A stretch of 64,000 nt of DNA from Bacillota bacterium (GCA_023443625.1 JAEZTQ010000082.1:77193-141192); one strand, 5' to 3'; counted from the first letter of the stretch, positions 52,867 to 61,952 are shown. Numbers and translations: made by a program. Notes: generated from the sequence alone by a model not told the origin.

Positions 52867-54063
52867 TTATTCATTCACTACGGCTATCTTTAGGCCTTCC
52901 ATCTTAAGGTTCGTTATAAAACCATCATTGATTTGACTTAACGGGAATTTATGAGTGATTAATTTATTCATTGGAAGTCCGATCCCCTTTGCTCTCTTTA
53001 AGAAATCAAAGGTTGTAGCATAATCTCTTAAGGTATATACCCAAGAGCCTACGGTTGTGATTTCTTTTGCACATATGTCAAAGTGAGGATTGATGGTTGC
53101 GTCTCCGCCGTTGATGAAGAAGCCAAGTTCACATAAACCACCGCCGTTACGAATGAATTTATAAATATTGGAATGTCCCATCGGAGAGCCAGTGCACTGG
53201 AAAGCAAAATCCGCTAAGTATCCGCCGAAGGCATCCTTTACTGCATCCGTAAGTGCTTCAATCCCTTTATGCTCCTTGAAGTTAACCGCTTTGGTTGCTC
53301 CCATCTCCTTCGAGAAATCAAGTCTTTTCTGTTCACCGTCAACCGCTACGATATTCTCAATACCCATTGTCCGAAGGATTGCGATACAGATCAGACCGAT
53401 CGGTCCGCAGCCCTGTACAACCACTCTGCTGTTAAATCTTAAGATGCCGGTTGTCTTTGCTCTCTCTACCGCATGGATTAATACGGCGCAGGGTTCGATT
53501 AAAATTCTTGACTCTAAATCCAAATCACTTACATTAAATACGGTGGAACCACCTCTGATAATCAGGTAATCAGCAAACCAGCCGTTCAAATGAGTGCTGT
53601 CATCCGGTAACAAACCGTATACATCCGCTCCACCGACATTTTGCTTGTTTAAATCAAACATTGTGATATCCGGGTTATCCTTAAAGATCATACAGGTAAC
53701 GACCTTGTCTCCAACCTTCAATGCTTTTCCTGCGCTGTCCTTCTTCACATTCTTGCCCAGCTTCACAATTTCACCGGTTCCTTCATGTCCTAAAACGACC
53801 GGAATTAGACCAAAGGGATCTCTCTTATATTCATGAGCATCCGTACCGCAGATACCACAGCCCTCTACTTTAACAAGAATATCATCCTCACCAAGCTCCG
53901 GGATTTGATATTCCTTTAGCTCTATCTGCTCCAGCTTTGTTAACATAGCCACTCTGCTGGTCTTCGGAATAGCCTTTGTCTCAGGTGCTTTCTGACTTAC
54001 CGGCCCATTTTTCAGTTCCTGCAGAACCTGTTTTACGATTTCTTCTATATTCTGTGAATTCAT
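52867..54063 (-). CDS. Microcompartment-associated zinc alcohol dehydrogenase
   Basis: 398 residues. The first 18 residues (MNSQNIEEIVKQVLQELKN) form an amphipathic helix like known encapsulation peptides, followed by a Pro/Ala/Lys linker. The MDR core has catalytic-zinc ligands in GCGICGTDAHEY and GHEGTGEI and an NAD site at GCGPIGLICIA. The four-cysteine structural zinc loop is not obvious. It would reduce the product aldehyde to alcohol and recycle NADH inside the compartment. GGAGG is about 14 bases from the ATG. Confidence 0.9.
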   Translation of the reverse strand: MNSQNIEEIVKQVLQELKNGPVSQKAPETKAIPKTSRVAMLTKLEQIELKEYQIPELGEDDILVKVEGCGICGTDAHEYKRDPFGLIPVVLGHEGTGEIVKLGKNVKKDSAGKALKVGDKVVTCMIFKDNPDITMFDLNKQNVGGADVYGLLPDDSTHLNGWFADYLIIRGGSTVFNVSDLDLESRILIEPCAVLIHAVERAKTTGILRFNSRVVVQGCGPIGLICIAILRTMGIENIVAVDGEQKRLDFSKEMGATKAVNFKEHKGIEALTDAVKDAFGGYLADFAFQCTGSPMGHSNIYKFIRNGGGLCELGFFINGGDATINPHFDICAKEITTVGSWVYTLRDYATTFDFLKRAKGIGLPMNKLITHKFPLSQINDGFITNLKMEGLKIAVVNE

Positions 54064-54240
54064 AGCTATTTATTTGACCTCCATGCTGCCGCAAGGCAGT
54101 TCATTTATCAAGTGAATTTATACTTCACTTTTATCATACTCCTTTAGGCTATTGTGAAACTGTGTATTTACTGTATATATAATTTATGTTGCTATATACT
54201 TTTGCTACTGATCATTAATACTTCTTCAGTCTGCCTCTGA

Positions 54241-55638
54241 TTATCTGATGCAAAGGCTATCCGCCATAACACAGCGTCTTTGCTTTGTAAAGGAACGTGC
54301 TGAGGTAAGTCCTTCCCCTGTTCTGCTTGCGATCGTAAAGGTACAGAAGCCTTCGCCACCAAAGCCTAATGCTGCATAGGAGGGTGCATTCTTAACAAAG
54401 ATTGCAGTGTCAACTGCTTTACCAAAGCGGGTAAGATGATCAACATTTTTTGAATGCATATGTGCAGAATGACGATTACCGTGCTCCAGCCAAACTGCCT
54501 TTTCTATTGCATCATCGATATCCTTAGCTCTCACAATTCCAAGAATAGGCATCATCAGCTCTTCTGCAATGAGCGGATGCTCCTTCTCTCCTTCAAAGAT
54601 GATACAACGGGTTGTCTCAGGAGCTTTAATTCCAATCATGCTAAGTAGGGTGATTGCATCCTTTCCAACACATTTACGGTTTAGTTTATTATCCTTTAAT
54701 ACAACTGCAGTAAGCTTGTCCTGTTCCTCTTTGTTAAGGATGTAACAGCCGTTTTCAACCAAATAATGGATTAACTCATCAACGATTTGATTAACTGCAA
54801 CTATTTCCTTTTCAGCTATACAGGGAAGATTATTATCAAAGGTAGCACCGTTCACTATGTCTCTTGCAGCTTTCGGGATGTCCGCCGTCTCATCCACCAG
54901 TACAGGAGGGTTACCTGCTCCGGCTCCAATCCCACGCTTACCTGAGGAAAGTACCGTCGTTACAACTCCGGGTCCTCCCGTGGCTACGATTAGCGGTATA
55001 TCCTTATGCTTAAGCATAAGATCACTTGTTGCCATTGTAGGCTTCGTTACGGAAACTGCGATATTATTTGGTCCGCCTGCTTCTACAGAGGCTTCATTGA
55101 TCAGATTAACCGCATAGTTAGATACTTTAATTGCTGCCGGATGAGGATTAAATACCACGGTATTTCCTCCAGCGATCATTCCGATGCTGTTACAAAGGAT
55201 TGTCTCGCTGGGATTGGTACAGGGTGTGATTGCACCGATTACTCCAAAGGGTCCCATCTCTATCAGGGTAAGGCCGCGGTCTCCTGACCAGGCTATTGTT
55301 GCAATATCCTCTGTTCCCGGAGTCTTCTCAGCAAGTAGCTGATGCTTTAATATCTTGTGCGCCACATTACCCATTCCTGTTTCTTCTACGCCCAGCTTTG
55401 CAAGAATTTCTGCATTCTCAAGGGTTTTCTTACGTATGTTACTAATTATCTTCTCGCGGCAATCCATGGATAATTGCTGTACGATTTTCTGTGCCTTCTT
55501 TGCCGCGCTAATTGCTTCATTCATATCCTCAAAGATACCGGAGGCCTGCGTACTGTTATCAGTCTTATCCGCAGTTCCTTGTATTTTTGCTAATACCTGC
55601 TCCACGATACTCTGAAGCAATACATCATTTTCTATCAC
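54241..55638 (-). CDS. Microcompartment CoA-acylating aldehyde dehydrogenase (PduP/EutE type)
   Basis: 465 residues starting at a GTG that overlaps the stop of the upstream gene (GTGA), with AAGGAGG upstream. N-terminal encapsulation-like helix (LLQSIVEQVLAKIQG) and linker, then the aldehyde dehydrogenase fold with GPFGVIGAITPCTNP, GGPGVV and the catalytic Cys in NNLPCIAEKE. It oxidises an aldehyde to acyl-CoA with NAD and CoA. With the alcohol dehydrogenase it balances NAD(H) within the shell. Confidence 0.93.
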   Translation of the reverse strand: MIENDVLLQSIVEQVLAKIQGTADKTDNSTQASGIFEDMNEAISAAKKAQKIVQQLSMDCREKIISNIRKKTLENAEILAKLGVEETGMGNVAHKILKHQLLAEKTPGTEDIATIAWSGDRGLTLIEMGPFGVIGAITPCTNPSETILCNSIGMIAGGNTVVFNPHPAAIKVSNYAVNLINEASVEAGGPNNIAVSVTKPTMATSDLMLKHKDIPLIVATGGPGVVTTVLSSGKRGIGAGAGNPPVLVDETADIPKAARDIVNGATFDNNLPCIAEKEIVAVNQIVDELIHYLVENGCYILNKEEQDKLTAVVLKDNKLNRKCVGKDAITLLSMIGIKAPETTRCIIFEGEKEHPLIAEELMMPILGIVRAKDIDDAIEKAVWLEHGNRHSAHMHSKNVDHLTRFGKAVDTAIFVKNAPSYAALGFGGEGFCTFTIASRTGEGLTSARSFTKQRRCVMADSLCIR

Positions 55639-56279
55639 GTCATTACCTCCTTCAGCTTACTGCTTCCATATTCAGCAAGCCATGTGTCCTGCTCTTCCGT
55701 CCCGCCGCTTACACCAATTCCGCCTATCAGTCTGCCATCTAGTAAAAGTGGCATACCTCCGCCAAAGATTACTATTCTGCCTTGGTTCGTATATTGTATC
55801 CCATATAATTCCTGTCCTGGCTGACTCAAATTCTTAAGCACCGAGGTGGGCATCTTCAAGGCTACACTGGTATATGCTTTATTTGAAGCTATATCAAAGC
55901 TGGCGATATAGGCATCATCCATACAATGTATTGCAATCGGATGGGCTGCTTCATTATATACAGCCGTGATTACTGATAAGTTCAGCTCGGTCGCTTTCTT
56001 CTCAACTTCCCCAACGAGAGCTACTGCCTGTTGGAGACTAAGCTTTCCATCAGCTGGTCTACTAGGTTGCTGCCTATAATCATCAATTACATCCTCAATA
56101 ACAGTTTTAAGGATTTGCTCCTGTATTTTGTTAAGCTTTTGCTCTAAGTACTGCAGCTCACTCTTAAGTTCCTTTGAAGCTGATTTTGTCTGTACAACTT
56201 CTATATCACCTGTTATCTGTCCTACACTGTGATAAAGTTCAGAAAGTTTCTTTATTACCGGTCTATTGGTTCGGTACAT
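55635..56279 (-). CDS. GlcG/PduO C-terminal-like (DUF336, HbpS-type) protein with helical N-terminus
   Basis: 214 residues. Residues 1-75 are helical and charged (possible coiled coil); residues 80-214 form the GlcG/HbpS domain (LSLQQAVALVGEVEKKATEL, HPIAIHCMDDAYIASFDIA, FGGGMPLLLDGRLIGGIGVSGG). Such domains in microcompartment loci are thought to bind haem, flavin or cobalamin-like cofactors, or to be scaffolds; role here is unproven. It overlaps the aldehyde dehydrogenase gene by four bases, so the two are translationally coupled. Confidence 0.85.
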   Translation of the reverse strand: MYRTNRPVIKKLSELYHSVGQITGDIEVVQTKSASKELKSELQYLEQKLNKIQEQILKTVIEDVIDDYRQQPSRPADGKLSLQQAVALVGEVEKKATELNLSVITAVYNEAAHPIAIHCMDDAYIASFDIASNKAYTSVALKMPTSVLKNLSQPGQELYGIQYTNQGRIVIFGGGMPLLLDGRLIGGIGVSGGTEEQDTWLAEYGSSKLKEVMT

Positions 56280-56404
56280 AAATCATATTCCTTTCTTTAT
56301 TGATACCTTTAAATAACTGCGAAACTATATCGTTTTATAAATTGTATACAATATTTACAATTACTGAGTTTCGTAATTACCTATCGATACCTTGTATACA
56401 AATA

Positions 56405-57208
56405 CTATTTTAAGCCTAATTGTTCGATAACCTTTTTCGCAATTTCTGAAACTAATGCATCAGAGTCAGAGGAGCTCGCCTTACCAGATTGTCCCTTACA
56501 GCCGTGGCAGCTGCCCTTACCCTTATTAATCTCGCCGCAAAGATCTGCCGGGTGCTTACCGGTCATTCCAAACTGTCTGCGAATTTCATATAATCTTTGT
56601 ACCTGAGCCTCAGATAATTCCTTCGGTCCGCCGATTTGTTTTGCGATAAATAAAAGCTGTGCATAGAACTCTACAGATTCCATCTTATGATAAGCAGAAA
56701 GGAGGGAGTCAGAATAGGTAAGTGCTCCGTGGTTCTCTAATAATACTGCATCATAATACTGAAGATATTTGGAGATTGCATCCGGAATCTCTTCTGTTGA
56801 TGGGGTGCCGTATTCTGCAATCGGTACACAACCAAGGGTGATAACCGCCTCCGGCATAATCGGCTGTGTCAACGGAATACCTGCGATTGCAAAGCCTGTA
56901 GCATACATCGGGTGAGCATGAACAACGGAAACAACATCCGGTCTCTCCTTATACACTCTCATATGCATCTTTATCTCTGAAGAAGGTTTAAAGCCGGCAT
57001 TTGCCTGAATAACCTTTCCATTCTTATCAACCTTACAGATATACTCCGGTGTCATGAAGCCCTTGCTTACGCCGGTAGGGGTACATAAGAATTCATTATC
57101 GTTAAGCTTAACGGAGATGTTACCGTCATTCGCAGCTACCATACCTTTGTTATAAATTCTCTTACCAATTTCACATATCTCTTTCTTGATTTCGTATTCA
57201 GATTTCAT
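56405..57208 (-). CDS. L-fuculose-1-phosphate/rhamnulose-phosphate-type class II aldolase with encapsulation tail
   Basis: 267 residues from the ATG at 57208 (GGAGGATATGAT upstream). AraD/FucA-type core with VSVVHAHPMYATGFAIAG (zinc His pair), MPEAVITLG and LLENHGALTYSDS (third His). A Cys-rich linker (CGEINKGKGSCHGCK) leads to a terminal amphipathic helix DALVSEIAKKVIEQLG, a C-terminal encapsulation peptide. It would cleave a deoxy-ketose phosphate to dihydroxyacetone phosphate and lactaldehyde inside or at the shell. First gene of the operon. Confidence 0.93.
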   Translation of the reverse strand: MKSEYEIKKEICEIGKRIYNKGMVAANDGNISVKLNDNEFLCTPTGVSKGFMTPEYICKVDKNGKVIQANAGFKPSSEIKMHMRVYKERPDVVSVVHAHPMYATGFAIAGIPLTQPIMPEAVITLGCVPIAEYGTPSTEEIPDAISKYLQYYDAVLLENHGALTYSDSLLSAYHKMESVEFYAQLLFIAKQIGGPKELSEAQVQRLYEIRRQFGMTGKHPADLCGEINKGKGSCHGCKGQSGKASSSDSDALVSEIAKKVIEQLGLK

Positions 57209-57261
57209 ATCATATCCTCCTGCATCATGTGGTTTTTGTTTGTATTTCATTGTTTGTCTTT

Positions 57262-57290
57262 ATAATATCACCAGAAACAACATTTGTCAA
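57262..57290 (-). promoter_or_regulatory. Promoter of the microcompartment operon
   Basis: On the minus strand TTGACA and TATTAT are separated by exactly 17 bases, about 55 bases before the aldolase ATG. Confidence 0.75.
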
Positions 57291-57361
57291 CACAATAGAA
57301 CTGTTATTTTGTTGTTTTTATTTGTTTTGGTTGTGGTCGAGTATGTAGTTGAAGTGTAAAT

Positions 57362-57411
57362 TAATAGACCATCAAACTGAATAGAACTAATTTCAGTCTG
57401 ATGGTCTATTA
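57362..57411 (-). terminator. 19-bp hairpin between operon and the small-gene cluster
   Basis: TAATAGACCATCAAACTGA pairs with TCAGTCTGATGGTCTATTA (one G-T) around a 12-base loop. It would block minus-strand read-through from the cluster at 57.8-60 kb into the microcompartment operon. One arm recurs at 58676. Confidence 0.7.
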
Positions 57412-57666
57412 AACTTGTAGGTTTTCTATATTATTAGGAACTATATGTACTTCAATTTAATTATTTTATTTCAACTGAGATATTCTTTAAAGTCATTATA
57501 GCAATTATGGCAGGCTTGTCTTCACCAAATTTTTTTTGCATTAAGATAATGATGATATAATTCGTTCTAATTGCTCATACATTTCTGCTGTAAAAACTTC
57601 TAGGTTATTTAAGTATGCTTCAAATTGATATCCCTTATTATATCCAAACGATTTACCATTGGTAAA
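57394..57666. repeat. Left copy of a ~270-bp segmental duplication
   Basis: About 273 bp nearly identical to 58676-58943 at an offset of about 1280 bp. It includes 3'-flank and the last 40 codons of the WapI-like gene. Confidence 0.9.
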
Positions 57667-57667
57667 T
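57541..57667 (-). pseudogene. C-terminal remnant of a WapI-like gene
   Basis: The minus frame reads GKSFGYNKGYQFEAYLNNLE and ends in EQLERIISSLS and a stop, matching the end of the intact gene at 58819-59301 with scattered conservative changes. The upstream part is lost; 57668-57842 shows nothing readable. Confidence 0.85.
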
Positions 57668-57842
57668 CTCTATCAATACTTTCTTAAAATAATTATTAAT
57701 TTTTGCAAAAAAGCGGTTCTAGAAAATCTGGAAACCTCTGAATGTTAATATTAAAAACCCTAACTAAATGAGATTGATAAATCTATCCATCTTACCAAGA
57801 TTACTATATTATTAATATTTTCTCTACTTTATAACAAATAAC

Positions 57843-58271
57843 TTAATTCAAAATTTTAATATCAATAAGTTTCTTTAAAATTTCAAAATCTTGTGACTCT
57901 CTAATTTCTATATTCAAAGAACGCCCTTCTCGGTATGCCCTTGCATTTAATATACTATCAAGAATATTTTCTGGAAGTTCGCTATTCACAGCAACAGATA
58001 CTGCTTTCTCACCAAATACTAAAACACCTGTAAAATATTCAATATTGGGGTATATAAAAATAATATTTCTTTCTTCCTTTCCTGATATAAGAAGTAGTTT
58101 TTTACACCATCCCGCTTTCTGTGAATAGATCTTCCATTCCTCTCTTACTAATCCAAATTTTTCTATATATTGTTTCACTTCATTCCACATTACTGCTGAT
58201 TTTCCTAAAATTCCAGATACTTCATTCTCCGATGGCAGCATATATTTATCGCCAAAAAAACCCAATGTCAT
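57843..58271 (-). CDS. DUF3788-family protein
   Basis: 142 residues. MLPSENEVSGILGKSAVMWNE, WKIYSQKAGWCKKLLLISGK, then VLVFGEKAVSVA and NARAYREGRSLNIEI follow the DUF3788 pattern, a small alpha/beta protein of unknown role found in Firmicutes and Bacteroidetes. AGAAGGAGGTTTT precedes the ATG. It lies between decayed copies of neighbouring small genes. Confidence 0.8.
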   Translation of the reverse strand: MTLGFFGDKYMLPSENEVSGILGKSAVMWNEVKQYIEKFGLVREEWKIYSQKAGWCKKLLLISGKEERNIIFIYPNIEYFTGVLVFGEKAVSVAVNSELPENILDSILNARAYREGRSLNIEIRESQDFEILKKLIDIKILN

Positions 58272-58818
58272 AAAACCTCCTTCTAGTTAAAAGAACAATT
58301 AATATGTATTTCAATAACACCTATGCCAAAACCACTTTGATATTCTTCAAAATCACAGCCATTCTTTCATCCAAATCTATAGGCCAAAGCTTCATCCAAA
58401 ATTCTGCCATTGCTTTTATATTTCACTGTAATCCATCACATCATAAGCGCCATTTACATCACTTTCATAGATTATATTCTATACCCCCATTCATTTTTAT
58501 AATAAGTATAGCAGCAATAATTCGACAACAGTATGTCATATTACAGTAACTATTAAAACAACTTCTATCTTCTTTTGTATTATTCATCATATCCAGAAAT
58601 TTTGTTTTGACTATCTCCTTAATTGTTTCTTCAGGTTCGTATTTATCCTTGCATATGTGAGCTAGAGTAAAAAAGCAGTCTGATGGTCTACTTATGCATC
58701 TACTAAATTAATAGGAACTATATGTACTTCAATTTAATAGTTTTATTTCAACTGAGATATTCTTTAAAGTCATTATGGCAATTATGGCAGGCTTGTCTTC
58801 ACCAAATTATTTTCTGCA
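58272..58818. other. Decayed coding region in the small-gene cluster
   Basis: Apart from the right copy of the duplication (from 58676), the minus strand carries a fragment (58465-58660) whose frame reads CKDKYEPEETIKEIVKTKF and ends at TGA. A cognate fragment occurs at about 60902-61150. The rest reads as broken frames. Confidence 0.6.
58465..58660 (-). pseudogene. Fragment of an unknown small gene (KDKYEPEET motif)
   Basis: Open minus frame with no good start. Shares the motif K-D/N-K-Y-E-P/H-E-E-T with the fragment at 60902-61150. Function unknown. Confidence 0.5.
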
Positions 58819-58943
58819 TTAAGATAATGATGATATAATTCGTTCTAATTGCTCCTTCATTTCTGCTGTAAAAGCTTCTAGGTTATCCAAGTATACTTCA
58901 AATTGAAATCCCTTATTATATCCAAACGATTTACCATTGGTAT
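58676..58943. repeat. Right copy of the ~270-bp segmental duplication
   Basis: Matches 57394-57666 with few changes; it spans the 3' end of the WapI-like gene and its flank. Confidence 0.9.
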
Positions 58944-59301
58944 ATGTACCTATTTTGATCCAAACTTCCACACTAATCATATTTTCTTCTAACGGATCAT
59001 AAAAAATGATATCAAAATAAGCTTCAGAGCTATAAAACTCAAACTTTTCTATTGTATGACCTTTTTGCTTTCTACTAATTAATTCTTGAAGCCCATTTAA
59101 TAATCTTCTTAATTCAAATAGCGTAAAAGTCGCTCTAGCCTCTGATGAATAATTATATTCTTCTCCATCAACATTGAGAAACAGCTCAAAAGGTATCCAG
59201 TTCTCACAATTATCTCTTGTCCGTTTTATATCAAGAGAATTGTTATTTAGTAAGTTAATAATAAATGAAATATTGTTTTCTGTATTACTCATTTTTGCCA
59301 T
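58819..59301 (-). CDS. WapI-like immunity-type protein
   Basis: 160 residues. The order WIPFELFLNVDGEEYNY, FTLFELRRLLNGLQEL, FEFYSSEAYFDI, then a beta strand and GFQFEVYLDNLEAFTAEMKE resembles the WapI family, cognate inhibitors of WapA-type contact-dependent toxins in Bacillus. No toxin gene lies in the window, so an orphan immunity role is inference. AGGAGTGATTTT precedes the ATG. A truncated paralogue sits 1.28 kb downstream. Confidence 0.65.
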   Translation of the reverse strand: MAKMSNTENNISFIINLLNNNSLDIKRTRDNCENWIPFELFLNVDGEEYNYSSEARATFTLFELRRLLNGLQELISRKQKGHTIEKFEFYSSEAYFDIIFYDPLEENMISVEVWIKIGTYTNGKSFGYNKGFQFEVYLDNLEAFTAEMKEQLERIISSLS

Positions 59302-59380
59302 AAAATCACTCCTAATATTCAGGTAGGGATTAATATATACTAGTGTAATTACATCTCGTTTGGACTACACATGTGAAATT

Positions 59381-59707
59381 CTAACTCAATTTATTTTTTT
59401 TAATATAAAATTCAATTAGAATAAGTAAATTAGGAAATAAAAACATAATAATACCAAATGTAAACATGACAATTAAACCGGAAATTATATCTTTAAGAAA
59501 AGCTATATCAATCAACCACATATCTTTTGTATAAAGTACAATAAATAATCCAATCGATAACCCAAAAATTCTTGATATTCTTAAATATTTAATAAGAGAA
59601 AATTGCATTTTACATGAGTTACATGTATAAATTTTATTATCACTGCTAGTATATATCAAATTCCTTGATATCGATGTTTTACAATTTGGACATCTAAATT
59701 TTATCAT
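59381..59707 (-). CDS. Small zinc-ribbon membrane protein
   Basis: 108 residues: zinc ribbon FRCPNCKTSISRN ... IYTCNSCKMQFSL (two Cys-x2-Cys), then two membrane helices (about 48-65 and 72-98). AGGGGATTAA precedes the ATG. No family recognised; unrelated to the neighbours except by size and direction. Confidence 0.65.
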   Translation of the reverse strand: MIKFRCPNCKTSISRNLIYTSSDNKIYTCNSCKMQFSLIKYLRISRIFGLSIGLFIVLYTKDMWLIDIAFLKDIISGLIVMFTFGIIMFLFPNLLILIEFYIKKNKLS

Positions 59708-59824
59708 TTAATCCCCTAATCTTATTGATTATTAAGCAATTGATACAGTCTTAGCTTGATCTCACACATTTACGGAATTGCTGTCATGCTTCCCCTCAGC
59801 ATTGAAAATATATTATATCCCACT

Positions 59825-60361
59825 TCATATTAAATAATGAAGCAAAATTTCTACGCAACGTGTCTTAAGTAAATCAGGATTAATTTTTTTAACCTCAGCT
59901 ATAAACCTATTAACAGCATTTGATATCTCTTTTTTAAAATCAACTATATTTATAGCAAAATCTACAGGGTTAACATAAGTGAAACCGTTATATTTTTCTG
60001 TAATAAACAAATTGTGATTTTTACGTTTATTATCTACTGCAATATTAATCATAACAGTATTATTATATAATTTAAATTCAATCCATCTATCAAATGTCTC
60101 TAGCTCCTTAAAAGCGACATAATTAGTTATCGGTATTTTATGAGCTGTTTCCAACAAATAATGAAACCAATAAGTTAATAATTCACTCCCGACTTCACCT
60201 TCGCACAGAGCATTTTAATGATAATAACAACCTACTTGATGTTCGCCGATCAGAATTTCGAAAAAACCTGTTATATGATTACGTTCTAAATCAAATTTTT
60301 CGTAATCTATTAATTTAAGGGCATCATAATCATCTACAATTCTATAATTGATCTTAAGCAT
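59825..60361 (-). pseudogene. Unknown 178-codon gene interrupted by a TAA at 60215-60217
   Basis: The frame from the ATG at 60361 reads MLKINYRIVDDYDALKLIDY and continues to GEHQVGCYYH, then TAA, then in the same frame NALCEGEVGSELLTYWFHYL and LLETAHKIPITNYVAFKELE to the stop at 59825. The perfect frame continuity shows a single nonsense change. The C-terminal 110 codons remain open from a TTG pair. The protein family is unknown to me; the small size and location suggest another immunity-type gene. Confidence 0.75.
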
Positions 60362-60654
60362 AGAATACCTCTTTTCGTTATTGATAAAGCAAATTCATCA
60401 TCCAGTTTATACATTATTGAAAACAATTTGCTTTCTCCGGATGATTTTACTTTAATATATTCATTATTGATAATATCAATTGTTTCTTTTTCTTCCTTGA
60501 ATATGTTGGTCAGCAAAAAATAATTCCCATAAAATGTAATATACTCATCTAAAGTAAGAAATTCATGCTCTGCAATTGACATAATAAATCTTGAGCTTGC
60601 GCCAACAACTATTTTGTTCCTCACTATAATTTTTTGCACATACATCACCCCCAT
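60334..60654 (-). CDS. Small protein of unknown function
   Basis: 106 residues, mixed alpha/beta (IVRNKIVVGASSRFIMSIAE, EHEFLTLDEYITFYG). Its end overlaps the ATG of the broken gene at 60361 by 28 bases, longer than usual, so its own C-terminus may be altered. Start is ambiguous (ATG at 60654 or three codons later). No recognised family. Confidence 0.5.
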   Translation of the reverse strand: MGVMYVQKIIVRNKIVVGASSRFIMSIAEHEFLTLDEYITFYGNYFLLTNIFKEEKETIDIINNEYIKVKSSGESKLFSIMYKLDDEFALSITKRGILCLRSIIEL

Positions 60655-60901
60655 GTAATATCAACTCTAAATCCAAGACTTTTGCTATATATATTAATAT
60701 ATTCTACTGGTTTAGCACTTTCATTTATTAGGTGACTAACATAACGCCACCCATCACTAATACGAGATTGAGCTACCTCATGCTTAAAGCCAAGAATTAT
60801 TTATAAATCTACCACATTTACCAAATACATGCAAATTATAGTCTTTCGCAGTTTCTTCATATTACAAAGTATACGAATAGTTAATATTATTTCATCTTGA
60901 T

Positions 60902-61150
60902 TTAGGGGGAATACCAAATCATACAGGAAACACCCAATCTCATACCATTTTCATCCAAATACATCTTATTTTTAGATCCAACTCTTTCCTCAATCCATTT
61001 TTTCACTTTTACTATCATCATAAAAATAAACTTCTTAAATTTCATTAAATTTATACTGTTTATCTCATCCCAACCCATAACATCCTCATTTTGAGTTATT
61101 AATTTCGAAAATATTTCCTCAGTTGTTTCTTCATGTTCGTATTTATTCTT
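60902..61150 (-). pseudogene. Fragment of an unknown small gene (KNKYEHEET motif)
   Basis: Minus frame YKNKYEHEETTEEIFSKLIT continuing through QNEDVMGWDEINSINLMKF and ending VSCMIWYSP before TAA. No start codon with a ribosome site; the middle frame is doubtful. Shares its motif with 58465-58660. Confidence 0.5.
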
Positions 61151-61427
61151 GTATAAGCCTTATATATTCAGATAGATAGGATATATCAACACTTCTTTGA
61201 GATAAACGGTATCATTGATATTGATCGTTTAGCCATATATAATATCCCTATATAACCAATGAAAGGCTGAATTATACGATTGTATTTCTATCCAAGTGAC
61301 TGTAAAGATGTGGAATATATCCGAAAGGCGAATACATAAGCTTTGTGAAGAAAATCGAGTCTTAAGTGTACTATGCATGTGTCATATGTGCCTTTAATTA
61401 TAGAACCAACTAAACCAAAAAATAATT

Positions 61428-61456
61428 TGAAACGCTTTTATGTAATACAAGTCTTA
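61428..61456 (+). promoter_or_regulatory. Possible ECF-type promoter for the sigma operon
   Basis: TGAAAC followed 17 bases later by GTCTTA, similar to ECF promoters (-35 GAAAC). ECF sigma genes commonly read their own promoter. Confidence 0.35.
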
Positions 61457-61475
61457 TGTGTAAGGAGGTGATGAA

Positions 61476-61952
61476 GTGGCAGATTTCGGTGAAATATACT
61501 CGGAGTATTTTTCCGACGTATATAAATATGTCCTATCTATTTGTATGGATGAAGCCTTTGCTGAGGAAATAACGCAAGAAACCTTTTTTAAGGCTATGCA
61601 GCACATAGATGAATTTAAAGGGTCATGCAAACTGTATGTTTGGCTCTGCCAAATTGCAAAAAATACTTATTTTACACTTTATAAAAAGAAAAAACGCATT
61701 GTTTCGGACTTGGATACAGATTTCCCCGACACATTATACAATTTAGAAACTGATTATCTCGATAAAGATACGGCAAAACGGCTGCACATTGAGTTGCATA
61801 ACCTATGTGAGCCGTACAAGGAGGTCTTTACTTTACGAGTGTTTGGAGAACTGCCATTCTTGCAGATTGGAGAGTTGTTCGGGAAAACTGACAGTTGGGC
61901 AAGACTGATTTTTTACAGAGCAAAAAAGCAATTACAGGAGGAAATAAAATGA
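61476..61952 (+). CDS. ECF-type RNA polymerase sigma factor
   Basis: 158 residues from a GTG with GGAGGTGATGAA upstream. Region 2 is VYKYVLSICMDEAFAEEITQ and TFFKAMQHIDEFKGSCKLYVW; region 4 is PYKEVFTLRVFGELPFLQIG. Overlaps the anti-sigma gene by ATGA, the standard coupled arrangement. It probably turns on this operon under envelope stress. Confidence 0.92.
   Translation: MADFGEIYSEYFSDVYKYVLSICMDEAFAEEITQETFFKAMQHIDEFKGSCKLYVWLCQIAKNTYFTLYKKKKRIVSDLDTDFPDTLYNLETDYLDKDTAKRLHIELHNLCEPYKEVFTLRVFGELPFLQIGELFGKTDSWARLIFYRAKKQLQEEIK

Larger units (their letters stand above)
57209..57540. other. Upstream region of the microcompartment operon
   Basis: Holds the operon promoter, AACAAA-rich repeats with an inverted pair AAACAACA / TGTTGTTT near 57275-57320 (possible DeoR-type operator, inference), and the long hairpin at 57362-57411. 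Confidence 0.55.
60655..61475. other. 820-bp decayed region before the ECF sigma operon
   Basis: Contains the fragment at 60902-61150 and otherwise broken frames; promoter-like TGAAAC element at the right end. Confidence 0.55.

Noticed and set aside
54454..55742. Several plus-strand frames opposite the aldehyde dehydrogenase
   Set aside because: They are shadows of the minus-strand gene, which has full family motifs.
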